From Diphasiastrum complanatum (Eukaryota; Streptophyta; Lycopodiopsida; Lycopodiales; Lycopodiaceae): a stretch of DNA of 64,000 nt. A model generated the notes under the pieces. That model searched no databases. It had not been told where the DNA came from and saw only the letters and a program-made list of their open reading frames with translations. This document shows, piece after piece, positions 47,016 through 52,160 of the stretch (the stretch's first letter is position 1; the number at the start of each line of letters is the position of its first letter). Both the position numbers and the translations under genes were made by a program. The DNA lies in NCBI GenBank assembly GCA_029204225.1, contig CM055103.1, positions 25,874,656-25,938,655 of the forward strand, read 5' to 3'.

Positions 47016-48373
47016 AAACTTCATGACCTTGGTACCAATGCTTGTACATAAAGATAAAGCATTTTCATTAGCAAAGGGAGCACCAAAACATCTTATAAGC
47101 AAGTTGTGTGACAGTAGGTCATGAGCTCAATATGGTTGGTAGCATTTAGTACTTTAGGTGTATGAAGTAGTCTCCATGCACCTAAAAGTTAAATAGTATC
47201 ATGCACTAATGAAGAACCTTTCCTCATCGCCTTCACTAGGGTGGTTGAAGCAACCATTACAGCATTAAGCTTTTCCCATAAATATTATATTCTGCTTAGG
47301 AGCAATTATCAACAAAAGCTTTAATAATAATAGAGTGTAAGCCCACACACAATTGAAACTTCTGAGCTTGATGCTTATACATGACACTGCCAGCTTGAGC
47401 CTTGAACGGACTTTGCTAAGATTGACTATTGACAGCTTATAGGAAACATGATCAAATAGACAATTTCCCAATCCTGATTAGTGTTATGAGAGAACATACT
47501 TCTAAATGATTCATCAACAAATAACTCAGGGAGCTATAGTACTTATAAGAAAATCATACCTGTCCAAGAATATCCATGTTGTGTAAGGTGGTATCTTCTG
47601 CGTTGAAGGAAGCTTTACAGGCCTCACGACACTTTTGGTACCTGATGCGCTTCCAAACACAATGGGAGAAGAAATGCAACCCTCTTCTTGCAAAGTTACA
47701 GTTTCCATCTCTGACAAGGCTCCATCAGCTGATCCACCAAACTTACAAAGAGCCTTCTGAATACGAGTATTTAACATATCTTTTCCACCAGGGTCATTTT
47801 CTTTCAAAGATAATTTTGCTCGCAGGTTGATCACCTCTTCAGCATGAGCAATGTAGCTTTGCAGTTTGCATGAATTCGCCTCCAACCTCGCCTGAAAGAA
47901 AGACAAATCAGTGCAGTCAGACAACTTTGGGCTACAAATATAACAAGACGAAGGAGATAAGGAGAGTAGAACTAACAGAACATTGTTGTTAAATTAGCTT
48001 CAATAAAGATGTTGCTACATCATCAACAAGAATATCAGCTCCTAAAGCAAAATTGAGTATATCGCGATACCTTGATGTAAGTTACTCGGTCTGCTAGCAC
48101 TTGGTTCTTGACTTTGCTTACAGTGCTCGAAATGCTTGGTAACAATGACTTGTTCAAAGGCTCACCTTCCTCAGGCATCTATTGTCAATGACACCACATT
48201 ATCAAGTGAAACTCAACATAGTTTATTACGGTGGAATGTATCCATTCTTCATATAACAAAGTTCAAAACAAACTAACAATAAAATATCCTCATAAACCAT
48301 AATTGAAAGAGCATAACAACTGCAAACAAAAACACGTTTCTCAAAAAGTAAGTCAAACCTTTGTTTCCTTCAT
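8417..48373 (-). CDS. SWN-like: E(z)-type PRC2 histone H3K27 methyltransferase (CLF/SWN class), 3' end beyond window
   Basis: Catalytic subunit of Polycomb repressive complex 2, which trimethylates histone H3 lysine 27 in the nucleus. Nine coding exons (48373-48359, 48178-48071, 47891-47560, 29055-28894, 12880-12796, 10512-10258, 9948-9901, 9753-9679, 9177-8417) join with GT/AG borders and matching phases, giving about 613 residues without a stop. Landmarks in order: an N-terminal helix region ([14 protein letters not shown]), [36 protein letters not shown] followed by an acidic run, [20 protein letters not shown], a basic Ser/Lys-rich linker, and the start of a SANT domain ([15 protein letters not shown]). 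These are hallmarks of plant E(z) proteins. The CXC and SET domains are not in the window. The PC...C block after CSQPVVLP and the LCKFGG segment look closer to SWN/EZA1 than to CLF. Introns of about 18.5, 16.0, 2.3 and more than 8.4 kb are filled with transposons, yet the frame is intact, so the gene is probably functional. Confidence 0.9.
9679..9753 (-). CDS. SWN-like: E(z) exon 8
   Basis: 75 bases between acceptor GATGCAG and donor GTAAAC, phase 0 on both sides. It encodes [12 protein letters not shown] then [12 protein letters not shown], matching the Trp-Ser plus PC...C stretch that follows the [10 protein letters not shown] block in plant E(z) proteins. Too short to stand out as a reading frame. 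Confidence 0.85.
9901..9948 (-). CDS. SWN-like: E(z) exon 7: [10 protein letters not shown] block
   Basis: 48 bases, acceptor ATTTTCAG and donor GTAAGG, phase 0. It encodes [16 protein letters not shown], one of the most conserved strings of plant E(z) proteins and the continuation of FCRRCL from the preceding exon. Confidence 0.92.
10258..10512 (-). CDS. SWN-like: E(z) exon 6: CRRCL block
   Basis: 255 bases, acceptor ATACAACAG and donor GTACAAC, phase 0. It encodes [12 protein letters not shown], then a Ser-rich variable stretch, and ends in [16 protein letters not shown]. The block DSFD.LFCRRC is diagnostic for the family. Confidence 0.93.
10674..10965. repeat. Diverged tandem duplication (about 144-bp unit) in E(z) intron
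   Basis: Two adjacent copies start near 10674 and 10818; GACGGCAAACAG at 10698 recurs as GACGACAAACAG at 10842. Shared phrases include ATTCTGTGCAACTATATAA and CTCCATCAATGAA. Identity is roughly 85-90 percent by eye. The 105-codon plus-strand frame across it reflects the duplication and is probably not a gene. Confidence 0.85.
11100..11840. other. Intronic stretch, no gene recognised
   Basis: Part of the 2.3-kb intron between exons 5 and 6. Frames of 83-126 codons occur on both strands but show no family motif. The right end runs into a decayed LINE fragment, and part of this stretch may be its unrecognisable upstream portion. Confidence 0.35.
11840..12565 (+). pseudogene. Ancient L1-like LINE RT fragment, LINE E
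   Basis: Plus-strand pieces in several frames follow the RT order of the younger LINEs: AKLYNTS (AKLYGT), [17 protein letters not shown] (ELGQ.GFRA..STTDH), [10 protein letters not shown] ([10 protein letters not shown]), [14 protein letters not shown] (DTILALM.LYERV), [18 protein letters not shown] ([19 protein letters not shown]), [10 protein letters not shown] and [17 protein letters not shown]. Many frameshifts and stops show long decay. It sits between E(z) exons 6 and 5, antisense to the gene. Confidence 0.75.
12796..12880 (-). CDS. SWN-like: E(z) exon 5
   Basis: 85 bases, acceptor ATGATGCAG and donor GTACGT. It begins with the third base of a split Arg codon and encodes [13 protein letters not shown] then [15 protein letters not shown], the segment between the acidic region and ARYE..R in plant E(z) proteins. 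Phase 2 in, phase 0 out, exactly what exons 4 and 6 require. Confidence 0.9.
12881..13744. other. Intronic sequence before the LINE array
   Basis: Start of the 16-kb intron 4 as seen from exon 5. AT-rich, no protein similarity seen. Nothing marks a clean boundary with the first LINE copy, which becomes recognisable near 13775. Confidence 0.4.
13775..14782 (+). pseudogene. Mini-LINE B: ORF1 fused to ORF2 C-terminus by internal deletion
   Basis: Plus strand. 13775-14419 is ORF1: a coiled-coil stretch ([14 protein letters not shown]), the RRM-like block ([13 protein letters not shown]) and the conserved tail ([20 protein letters not shown]), with one stop after IEHHL. At about 14400-14423 it passes directly into the last part of ORF2 (14423-14782): QLHITSFF, an acidic run ([10 protein letters not shown]), and [11 protein letters not shown]. 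Endonuclease and reverse transcriptase are absent. The 3' UTR and tail follow to 14947. It is a deleted element that could only have moved in trans. The 5' end is not defined. Confidence 0.85.
14783..14947 (+). other. LINE 3' end: hairpin, GACATTAATA and CTTT/CT tail
   Basis: 3' UTR of mini-LINE B. It shares TTTGGAGACGTT..ATATGCTCCC and ACTTGACATGTACTT with other copies. The perfect hairpin ATGCC-TTT-GGCAT lies at 14897-14909, then GACATTAATAAAG, then CTTTCTTTCTTTCTCT (14932-14947). There is no poly(A). Confidence 0.85.
14948..15962 (+). pseudogene. Mini-LINE B': ORF1 N-terminus fused to ORF2 C-terminus
   Basis: Starts right after the CT tail of copy B with a Pro-rich ORF1 N-terminus ([11 protein letters not shown], then [11 protein letters not shown]) and an amphipathic stretch ([16 protein letters not shown]). 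Near 15265 it jumps into the ORF2 C-terminus: [11 protein letters not shown], the end of the Cys/His motif, then [10 protein letters not shown]-like sequence. The C-terminal PCNA-box-like motif has its Gln codon replaced by TAG (15474-15476), followed by SLIISFF, an acidic run ([12 protein letters not shown]) and the terminal RNTSFYSSS. The 3' UTR has the hairpin ATGCCTTTTGGCAT (15932-15945) and GACATTAATAA. A second internally deleted element. Confidence 0.8.
15963..16023. repeat. (CT)n microsatellite joining two LINEs, 61 bp
   Basis: Uninterrupted CT dinucleotides. On the left it is the 3' tail of mini-LINE B'; on the right ORF1 of LINE 1 begins immediately. Long Leu-Ser or Arg-Glu frames across it are simple consequences of the repeat. 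Confidence 0.98.
16024..16421 (+). pseudogene. LINE 1 ORF1 (5'-truncated)
   Basis: ORF1 of an L1-like LINE. These proteins bind the LINE RNA through an RRM-like domain after a coiled coil. This copy starts at the (CT)n just before the RRM-like block ([11 protein letters not shown]) and lacks the Pro-rich N-terminus and coiled coil. TGA replaces the conserved Trp (FDTA*RSKF, about 16184), and there is a frameshift near 16255 before the conserved tail ([16 protein letters not shown]). Not translatable as one protein. Confidence 0.85.
16476..17690 (+). pseudogene. LINE 1 ORF2: APE-type endonuclease domain
   Basis: Endonuclease that nicks target DNA to prime reverse transcription. Motifs in order: FWNCNGV (about 16484), LLAETHES (about 16566, catalytic Glu), [10 protein letters not shown] (GDFNA at 16918-16932), SVVDYFSG and TISDHSLL (about 17238). 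Frameshifts occur near 16650 and 17575, where [12 protein letters not shown] leaves the frame. The domain order and the absence of an RNase H match plant L1-type LINEs. Confidence 0.88.
17691..18733 (+). pseudogene. LINE 1 ORF2: reverse transcriptase
   Basis: The longest RT frame in the window, open from about 17641 to 18654. Motifs: [76 protein letters not shown] and an intact YADD at 18562-18573. A one-base change near 18590 shifts the frame ([17 protein letters not shown] continues in another frame) and GVxxxx ends at a TAA near 18690. A solo LTR then splits the DGQ-PLEIV junction. Confidence 0.9.
18734..18738. other. Left target-site duplication of solo LTR
   Basis: GACAG, repeated at 19217-19221. 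Removing the insertion rejoins GATGGACAG to CCACTAGAG and restores the LINE reading [15 protein letters not shown]. Confidence 0.93.
18739..19216 (-). mobile_element. Solo LTR (478 bp) inside LINE 1
   Basis: TG...CA ends (TGCAGTGACC ... GGCCATAACA) with 5-bp duplications GACAG on both sides and no internal region, so this is a solo LTR left by recombination between two LTRs. The segment CCCAACCAAA.CTAGATC...GGATCTAGCCCCCAAGC is shared with the gypsy LTRs at 42076 and 45821 in the same orientation, so it probably belongs to a related chromovirus family. Orientation is inferred from that similarity. Confidence 0.92.
19217..20421 (+). pseudogene. LINE 1 ORF2: C-terminal region with Cys/His motif and PCNA-box-like motif
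   Basis: Continuation of ORF2 after the solo [33 protein letters not shown], then (after TAA at 19801) a Cys/His cluster C-Q-C-C-S-L...EFHFIFRC typical of plant L1 ORF2 C-termini. The last 60 residues contain [13 protein letters not shown] (20245-20268 encode QPHITRFF, fitting the PCNA-interacting box Q-x-x-I-x-x-F-F with basic residues after it), an acidic run (LSDDEID), basic sequence and a terminal [10 protein letters not shown]. Only the TAA at 19801 interrupts this part. Confidence 0.88.
20422..20647 (+). other. LINE 1 3' UTR with hairpin
   Basis: Short 3' UTR. The hairpin ATACCC-AA-GGGTAT (20599-20612) differs in sequence from the ATGCC/GGCAT hairpins of other copies but sits in the same place before GACATTAATA (20619-20628). 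The tail runs CAATTCAATTCAACTCAATT into (CT)n. Confidence 0.8.
20648..20723. repeat. (CT)n microsatellite joining LINE 1 and LINE 2, 76 bp
   Basis: Pure CT dinucleotides between the LINE 1 3' end and the LINE 2 ORF1 5' end. Confidence 0.98.
20724..21647 (+). CDS. LINE 2 ORF1, open throughout
   Basis: RNA-binding ORF1 protein of an L1-like LINE and the best preserved ORF1 here. The frame is open from an upstream ATG at 20577 in the previous LINE's 3' UTR, through the (CT)n tract (Leu-Ser repeat), to 21647. After the tract: a Pro/Gln/Ser-rich N-terminus of about 80 residues, a coiled coil ([19 protein letters not shown], then [12 protein letters not shown]), the RRM-like block ([12 protein letters not shown]) and the conserved tail ([18 protein letters not shown]). 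There is no in-frame Met between the tract and about 21060, so the native start is uncertain. Confidence 0.85.
21690..22875 (+). pseudogene. LINE 2 ORF2: endonuclease domain
   Basis: APE-type endonuclease: [11 protein letters not shown] and FMETHES near 21715-21805 (the latter with the catalytic Glu), [14 protein letters not shown] (GDFNA at 22146-22160), [13 protein letters not shown] and TTLSDHSFL. Open from 21795 to 22865 apart from a frame change near 22740, where [11 protein letters not shown] leaves the frame. Clearly a sister of LINE 1. Confidence 0.88.
22876..23983 (+). pseudogene. LINE 2 ORF2: reverse transcriptase, interrupted by an LTR
   Basis: RT motifs: [85 protein letters not shown] and YVDD at 23774-23785. 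Nonsense changes: TAG for a conserved Trp near 23205 and TAA near 23621. The frame stops at SSYTY where a TG...CA LTR begins (23984). The missing remainder (LGVLFSGP onwards) is not found on the far side, so a deletion accompanied or followed the insertion. Confidence 0.9.
23984..24335 (-). mobile_element. 3' LTR of gypsy element G1 (352 bp)
   Basis: Read on the minus strand the LTR starts TGTTACGAGC and ends CTATTACA (TG...CA). A purine tract TTAAGGGGGAGGGAG (24350-24336) lies directly upstream, as expected for plus-strand priming. The LTR cuts LINE 2. No second copy of this LTR was found in the window. Confidence 0.85.
24336..26661 (-). pseudogene. Ty3-gypsy pol fragment G1 (protease, RT, RNase H, partial integrase)
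   Basis: Minus strand, 26661 to 24336. Protease-RT linker ([20 protein letters not shown]), RT start ([37 protein letters not shown]), RT palm ([35 protein letters not shown]), RNase H ([20 protein letters not shown]), integrase zinc finger ([10 protein letters not shown]..., C-R-K-C) and core ([28 protein letters not shown]). At [12 protein letters not shown] it breaks into non-coding sequence and the polypurine tract, so the end of integrase and any chromodomain are deleted. Stops and frame changes lie near 26425, 25885, 25800 and 25135. Not active. Confidence 0.9.
26662..27015 (+). pseudogene. Gypsy integrase C-terminus and chromodomain fragment G2
   Basis: Plus-strand fragment opposite in orientation to both neighbours: [38 protein letters not shown] and the chromodomain [19 protein letters not shown]. 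This is the usual C-terminal end of a chromovirus polyprotein. No LTR or upstream pol accompanies it. Junctions at about 26655 and 27016 join it to minus-strand gypsy pieces. Confidence 0.87.
27016..27790 (-). pseudogene. Gypsy protease-RT linker fragment G3
   Basis: Minus strand: protease end [19 protein letters not shown], an in-frame TAG (about 27362), [18 protein letters not shown], and the linker running to [20 protein letters not shown], which corresponds to the KLRQEL..VFP..LP..LPP start of RT. Different family from G1. The upstream part (27540-27790) is LTR- or leader-like. Cut at 27016 by the G2 junction. Confidence 0.8.
27791..28893. other. Intronic sequence between G3 and E(z) exon 4
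   Basis: 27800-28020 contains repeated GTTGGGTCCCTAACA phrases (about 27866 and 27938), which suggests LTR or leader sequence of the G3 family. 28020-28893 is AT-rich intron without recognisable coding sequence, ending at the donor of exon 4. Confidence 0.45.
28894..29055 (-). CDS. SWN-like: E(z) exon 4: [12 protein letters not shown] and acidic block
   Basis: 162 bases, acceptor TTATGTAG and donor GTAATC. It completes the Arg codon left by exon 3 and encodes [30 protein letters not shown] and the acidic EEEEDKHDF, ending on AG of an Arg codon that exon 5 completes. It stands alone, 16 kb from exon 5 and 18.5 kb from exon 3. Confidence 0.95.
29056..29564. other. Intron between E(z) exon 4 and the G4 retroelement
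   Basis: AT-rich; a 64-codon plus frame here shows no motif. The exon lies only about 510 bases from a young LTR element. Confidence 0.4.
29565..29936 (-). repeat. 3' LTR of G4
   Basis: Matches 34883-35247. Compared with that copy it has six extra bases in GCCTGCTTATGCATAATAAC and one extra A in GCAGGAAGAG. The ends are GTTACAAGC... and ...CCATAACT on the plus strand. Confidence 0.93.
30154..30318 (-). pseudogene. Chromodomain remnant of G4
   Basis: Minus frame [18 protein letters not shown] followed by about 35 residues and TGA. The pattern FL.QW.G.P.EEATWEP is the core of the chromodomain at the end of chromovirus integrases. A TAG lies just upstream, and no integrase precedes it, so only the C-terminal tail of pol survived. 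Confidence 0.85.
30319..32224 (-). other. Unrecognised 1.9-kb internal segment of G4
   Basis: Occupies the position of RT, RNase H and integrase but shows none of their motifs (no LDD, no H2C2 finger, no DDE spacing) in any frame. Frames of 301 and 252 codons exist on the minus strand (31243-30338 and 31856-31098), rich in Leu, Cys and Trp, which looks like off-frame translation. In another frame 31755-31555 reads as Ser/Pro/Val-rich sequence. 31870-32225 holds two diverged copies of a block around CAAAAAGACCCTTT. It could be captured host or other TE sequence. Confidence 0.5.
32225..32506 (-). pseudogene. G4 protease C-terminal part
   Basis: In frame with gag after a single [23 protein letters not shown] then [15 protein letters not shown] is the typical gypsy aspartic protease ending (ILG.DW). 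The frame ends at LLSH, where recognisable similarity also ends. Confidence 0.85.
32507..34060 (-). CDS. G4 gag polyprotein with protease start
   Basis: Structural gag protein of a chromovirus-type element, 517 codons open. N-terminal coiled segment ([19 protein letters not shown]), Pro/Gly/Ser-rich spacer (about residues 95-155), then the retrotransposon gag core ([54 protein letters not shown]). The zinc knuckle [15 protein letters not shown] lies at about 32920-32875 in a different frame, so two compensating frame changes flank it. The original frame resumes for the protease active site ([11 protein letters not shown]). The most likely start is the internal Met before [12 protein letters not shown]. 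Confidence 0.85.
   Translation of the reverse strand: MTIYVPFLVISEVRLSWGDDKRPLFQVFVSSLVPMATSLSEDPPQSSLYDRFTHIDSRMDHLESRIDRILSSVETILPRGDTTPPDILHRPGKAPLFPILSTPAPAPSPSSGGAFGSMFGLPSYSASSYGSPFGSSVPPPGFPSAPPGFPSTFSGNFEPHFARDFRDRIQLTTYSGSSDGNILENWFSKLETYFLMYPKTETQKVQLAALHLDGQAQTWWRVYRSEPTCEGLHIWPTFRHDLHMAMIDPQWLVRQRDLFRSLHHTSHLTAYIDQFTELSYLFTDLHPTELISRYIAGLRGSLRYDVSSFRPPTLSDAISLATTLQHKYPELSTSSRFSRPLSTTYPTLASSTTVLLALLHLALPLFAVIQPQSSLRFSRSAFVIAVRVQIISPVIADSLLVLLPLFFTMRLLLLMILMFISRFLILLTHILYPFPDAPASAACHAQLAYATWAGRLGPRSIRLRVRILGREYIALVDTGSTRSFISSYISTRIRATPISTTQSLNVEVASSHTFISS
34321..34869 (-). repeat. Leader minisatellite of G4, eight units of about 68-80 bp
   Basis: A GGGCGCTGGACAGCCTCCA-like phrase recurs at about 34321, 34391, 34471, 34551, 34630, 34698, 34766 and 34834. 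Spacing is about 80 in the middle units and exactly 68 in the last three. The array fills the space between the primer-binding site and gag, so it forms the transcript leader. The units nearest the primer site are most alike. Confidence 0.88.
34870..34881 (-). promoter_or_regulatory. Primer-binding site of G4 (initiator Met tRNA)
   Basis: Minus strand TGGTATCAGAGC, complementary to the 3' end of plant initiator methionine tRNA, located just inside the 5' LTR. This fixes the element's orientation and its LTR edge. Confidence 0.95.
34883..35247 (-). repeat. 5' LTR of G4
   Basis: Matches 29565-29936 nearly base for base. The primer-binding site follows after one base on the minus strand. Confidence 0.93.
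35248..36625. other. Intronic sequence, no gene recognised
   Basis: AT-rich part of E(z) intron 3. Short frames only, no TE motif seen. Confidence 0.4.
36634..36980. mobile_element. hAT-type MITE 2 (347 bp)
   Basis: 8-bp target duplication GTTCCAGC (36626-36633 and 36981-36988). Inverted termini CATAGATGCA(G/C)C are perfect for 10 bases. Subterminal regions carry repeated palindromes built on GAATCGCGATTC. The interior, read on the minus strand, contains CAATATGGGTATCA, TAGTTTG and GGATGGTCCAGTTTAGGTG, as in MITE 1 at 6754-7511, so the two are family members inserted in opposite orientation. No transposase. Confidence 0.92.
36989..39150. other. Intronic sequence, no gene recognised
   Basis: AT-rich part of E(z) intron 3. 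Frames of 60-104 codons on both strands show no motif. The right end merges into the LTR of the copia fragment at an undefined point. Confidence 0.4.
39150..39414 (-). repeat. 3' LTR portion of copia fragment
   Basis: On the minus strand TGTTAGAAATTAATGC follows the purine tract TTAAGGGGGAG (39425-39415), marking an LTR start. The far end of the LTR cannot be placed. Confidence 0.6.
39415..40700 (-). pseudogene. Ty1-copia pol fragment (RT C-terminus and RNase H)
   Basis: Minus strand. RT pieces near 40500-40290 ([30 protein letters not shown]), then [17 protein letters not shown] and [16 protein letters not shown] (40160-40000), then RNase H ([44 protein letters not shown], 39720-39540), and the polyprotein end before the purine tract. 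Several stops and frame changes. The 5' half of the element is absent and the fragment abuts the tail of LINE D. Confidence 0.88.
40875..42075 (-). pseudogene. LINE D, 3' part (RT, truncated C-terminus, 3' tail)
   Basis: Minus strand, continuing after the gypsy insertion: [72 protein letters not shown] (intact YADD) and [13 protein letters not shown]. It ends abruptly at AEFAVPP-like sequence (41055-41020), skips the rest of ORF2, and reaches the tail: CTTATATGCCTTTTGGCAT hairpin, GACATTAATAAAGC, then CTTTCGTTCTTTCTTTATTTATCTCTCTCTCT (41000-40875). So it is also internally deleted. A frame change lies near 41900. Confidence 0.88.
42071..42075. other. Left target-site duplication of gypsy G5
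   Basis: ATAAT, repeated at 46316-46320. Joining the flanks restores the LINE sequence ATCATAATGGTGCGG present in other copies (for example near 3762). Confidence 0.93.
42076..42576 (-). repeat. 3' LTR of gypsy G5 (501 bp)
   Basis: Sense strand starts TGTCATGCCC and ends ACTTTATA (TG...TA, not the usual CA). The purine tract GAATGAGGGGGGAAGAA (42593-42577) lies immediately upstream on the minus strand. It differs from the right-hand LTR by about 18 substitutions and two short indels by eye. Confidence 0.93.
42577..45820 (-). pseudogene. Gypsy chromovirus G5 polyprotein (gag knuckle, protease, RT, RNase H, integrase, chromodomain)
   Basis: Minus strand. Zinc knuckle [14 protein letters not shown] right at the LTR edge, protease [20 protein letters not shown] and [16 protein letters not shown] (45834-45241), in-frame TAG, then RT/RNase H from 45228 ([73 protein letters not shown]), the integrase finger ([10 protein letters not shown]..., C-D-Q-C), a frame change at about 43500, the integrase core ([39 protein letters not shown]) and a chromodomain ([19 protein letters not shown]). 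A deletion between [10 protein letters not shown] and the chromodomain removes roughly 100 residues. The gag N-terminus and the primer-binding site are absent. Inactive. Confidence 0.93.
45821..46315 (-). repeat. 5' LTR of gypsy G5 (495 bp)
   Basis: Matches 42076-42576. Its inner edge passes directly into gag coding sequence with no TGGTATCAGAGC-type primer site. The outer edge is bounded by the ATAAT duplication at 46316-46320. Confidence 0.93.
46316..46937 (-). pseudogene. LINE D, 5' part (ORF2 from the end of the endonuclease region)
   Basis: Minus strand. Begins immediately after the (CT)n tract inside ORF2: [19 protein letters not shown] and [13 protein letters not shown], a stop near 46741, then [15 protein letters not shown] (another frame), [42 protein letters not shown] and SNYRTII, where the gypsy insertion interrupts. 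ORF1 and most of the endonuclease are missing, so this copy is 5'-truncated with the truncation point at the microsatellite. Confidence 0.87.
46938..47018. repeat. (AG)n tract, 74 bp, plus A8; 5' junction of LINE D
   Basis: On the LINE's strand this is T8 followed by (CT)n with a single interruption at 46977, then truncated ORF2. The sequence before it on that strand, GTACCAAGGTCATGAAGTTTTTTTT, resembles a diverged LINE tail (compare ACC..AAGGACATTAATAAAGTTTTTT at 57565-57600). Confidence 0.9.
47019..47559. other. Intron 3 sequence next to E(z) exon 3
   Basis: No coding motif. The first 100 bases may be the eroded 3' end of another LINE on the minus strand, judging by TGGTGCTCCC and TTAATGAAAATGC-like phrases. 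Confidence 0.35.
47560..47891 (-). CDS. SWN-like: E(z) exon 3: LCKFGG block and [11 protein letters not shown]
   Basis: 332 bases, acceptor TTTCTTTCAG and donor GTATG. It encodes [38 protein letters not shown], a variable stretch, and [19 protein letters not shown] plus a split Arg codon. [11 protein letters not shown] directly before NQRMAEDQ is diagnostic for plant E(z) proteins. Confidence 0.95.
48071..48178 (-). CDS. SWN-like: E(z) exon 2
   Basis: 108 bases, acceptor GACAATAG immediately before ATGCCTGAGG and donor GTATCG, phase 0. It encodes [15 protein letters not shown] and [17 protein letters not shown], comparable to the N-terminal helix of plant E(z) proteins. The ATG at 48178 could be the start, but the upstream exon carries an in-frame ATG. 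Confidence 0.85.
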
Positions 48374-48451
48374 GTCAATCCACAATGAAGTCTTGGGCTG
48401 AATTTATAGACATCAAGGACAAATCTCAGCTGAAGCTTGTTCCACGAGTCT
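48359..48451 (-). CDS. SWN-like: E(z) exon 1: leader and probable start codon
   Basis: Candidate exon with acceptor GGTTTTGCAG (48460-48452) and donor AAAG/GTTTGA. ATG at 48373-48371 gives M-K-E-T-K and then joins exon 2 in phase 0. The 78 bases upstream of that ATG are leader and hold a 12-codon upstream reading frame, MSINSAQDFIVD. Because the exon has an acceptor, at least one more leader exon should lie further right. Confidence 0.65.
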
Positions 48452-48669
48452 CTGCAAAACCACCACATCAGTAATTTCTCGGTTATTAGTTGTCCAAACA
48501 AGCACAAAAAATCTCACCACTTTACAGCTAAAGCCCACGAGCCAACCTCTCTCTAAATGATAGAAAAAAAGGAAACAGCCTTCTTAAATAGCAGCTGCTA
48601 GCATGCATTTTCCTGTAAATCAGCTGGAAACAGATTATCAGCCAGCCCATGTGTAATATTGAGGAAGCA

Positions 48670-48694
48670 ACACCAGCGCACACACGCGCACGCG

Positions 48695-48772
<78 letters not shown>
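48670..48772. repeat. Compound microsatellite (AC)n(AT)n(AG)n
   Basis: CACACG repeats pass into CACACACA, then (TA)n, then (GA)n. The coding frames across it are artefacts. Confidence 0.97.
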
Positions 48773-48988
48773 CAGAGATAGGGGGGACAAAGAGGAAGCT
48801 TTTACGATCAATTGAGCACAACAATGCCTTAAGAAATGTAGTACTGATCACACGGAGAAACCCTGAACCTAACTTGAGCTTACTCTTCTATGCTACGCTG
48901 AGCTACTCTATCCTACACTATGCTTCTGAACATTTGATTGTCTCAAGAGGAGACGGGCAAATCCATATTTCTTCACACCAGCTTCCTA

Positions 48989-49026
48989 TTGAGAAGGGAT
49001 GTCTCAATTGAGAAGGGATGTCTCAA
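48989..49026. repeat. 19-bp perfect tandem duplication
   Basis: TTGAGAAGGGATGTCTCAA occurs twice in a row at the start of a LINE 3' fragment. Very recent slippage or an assembly artefact. Confidence 0.9.
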
Positions 49027-49637
49027 GGGTACTCCACAAGACGATAGGATATGTGCACTTGTTGGGAGAGGTTGAGTCTAAGGAGCATTTTATTTTCAGA
49101 TGTCGTAATCGTTATGAAATCCGTGGGAGATATTATTGCCTATTCAGAGACTCGCATACTACCATACGCTCTCTCATCACTTATGAGGATCCCAGATGTG
49201 TTTCCGTTATGGTAATAAGATGTTTGTATTACGGAGATACTTGAGCCATGAGGATGCAACTATCGTTATCGGGATCGGAGACAGTGTACAACACAACACC
49301 TTCCTACAGCTAGAGCCTCCAGATGTAGTTCTCGCATTCAGGATCTCACACCAGCCAGCATTAGAATCGGAAACACAGTCATCATCAACGCTCTTCTACT
49401 ACATCAAGTCTCTTGGTTTTCTTTGGTCATCTCAGCTGAGAGCACATATACGCCACTTTGCGCATGGTCCTAGCATCATAATGTATTTACATAGAGTTGT
49501 CATTTTAATCTTCACATTCTCTCTAGACTTTAACTACTTTTGTTTGATTCATTATTAATTTATTTGGAGACGTTCATATGCTCACTTGGTTGCTGTACAC
49601 ACTTGACATGTATTATTTTGTATTATATGCAGAAGAA
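49000..49637 (+). pseudogene. LINE F: 3' end of ORF2 and partial 3' UTR
   Basis: Plus strand: LRRDVSR, then EVESKEHFIFRCRN (end of the Cys/His motif), YEIRGRYYCLFRDSHTTI and ITYEDPRC, as in mini-LINE B'. The 3' UTR has TTTGGAGACGTTCATATGCTC and ACTTGACATGTATT but stops at TTATATGC, before the hairpin and CT tail, where copia sequence begins. Confidence 0.82.
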
Positions 49638-52159
<2,522 letters not shown>

Positions 52160-52160
<1 letters not shown>

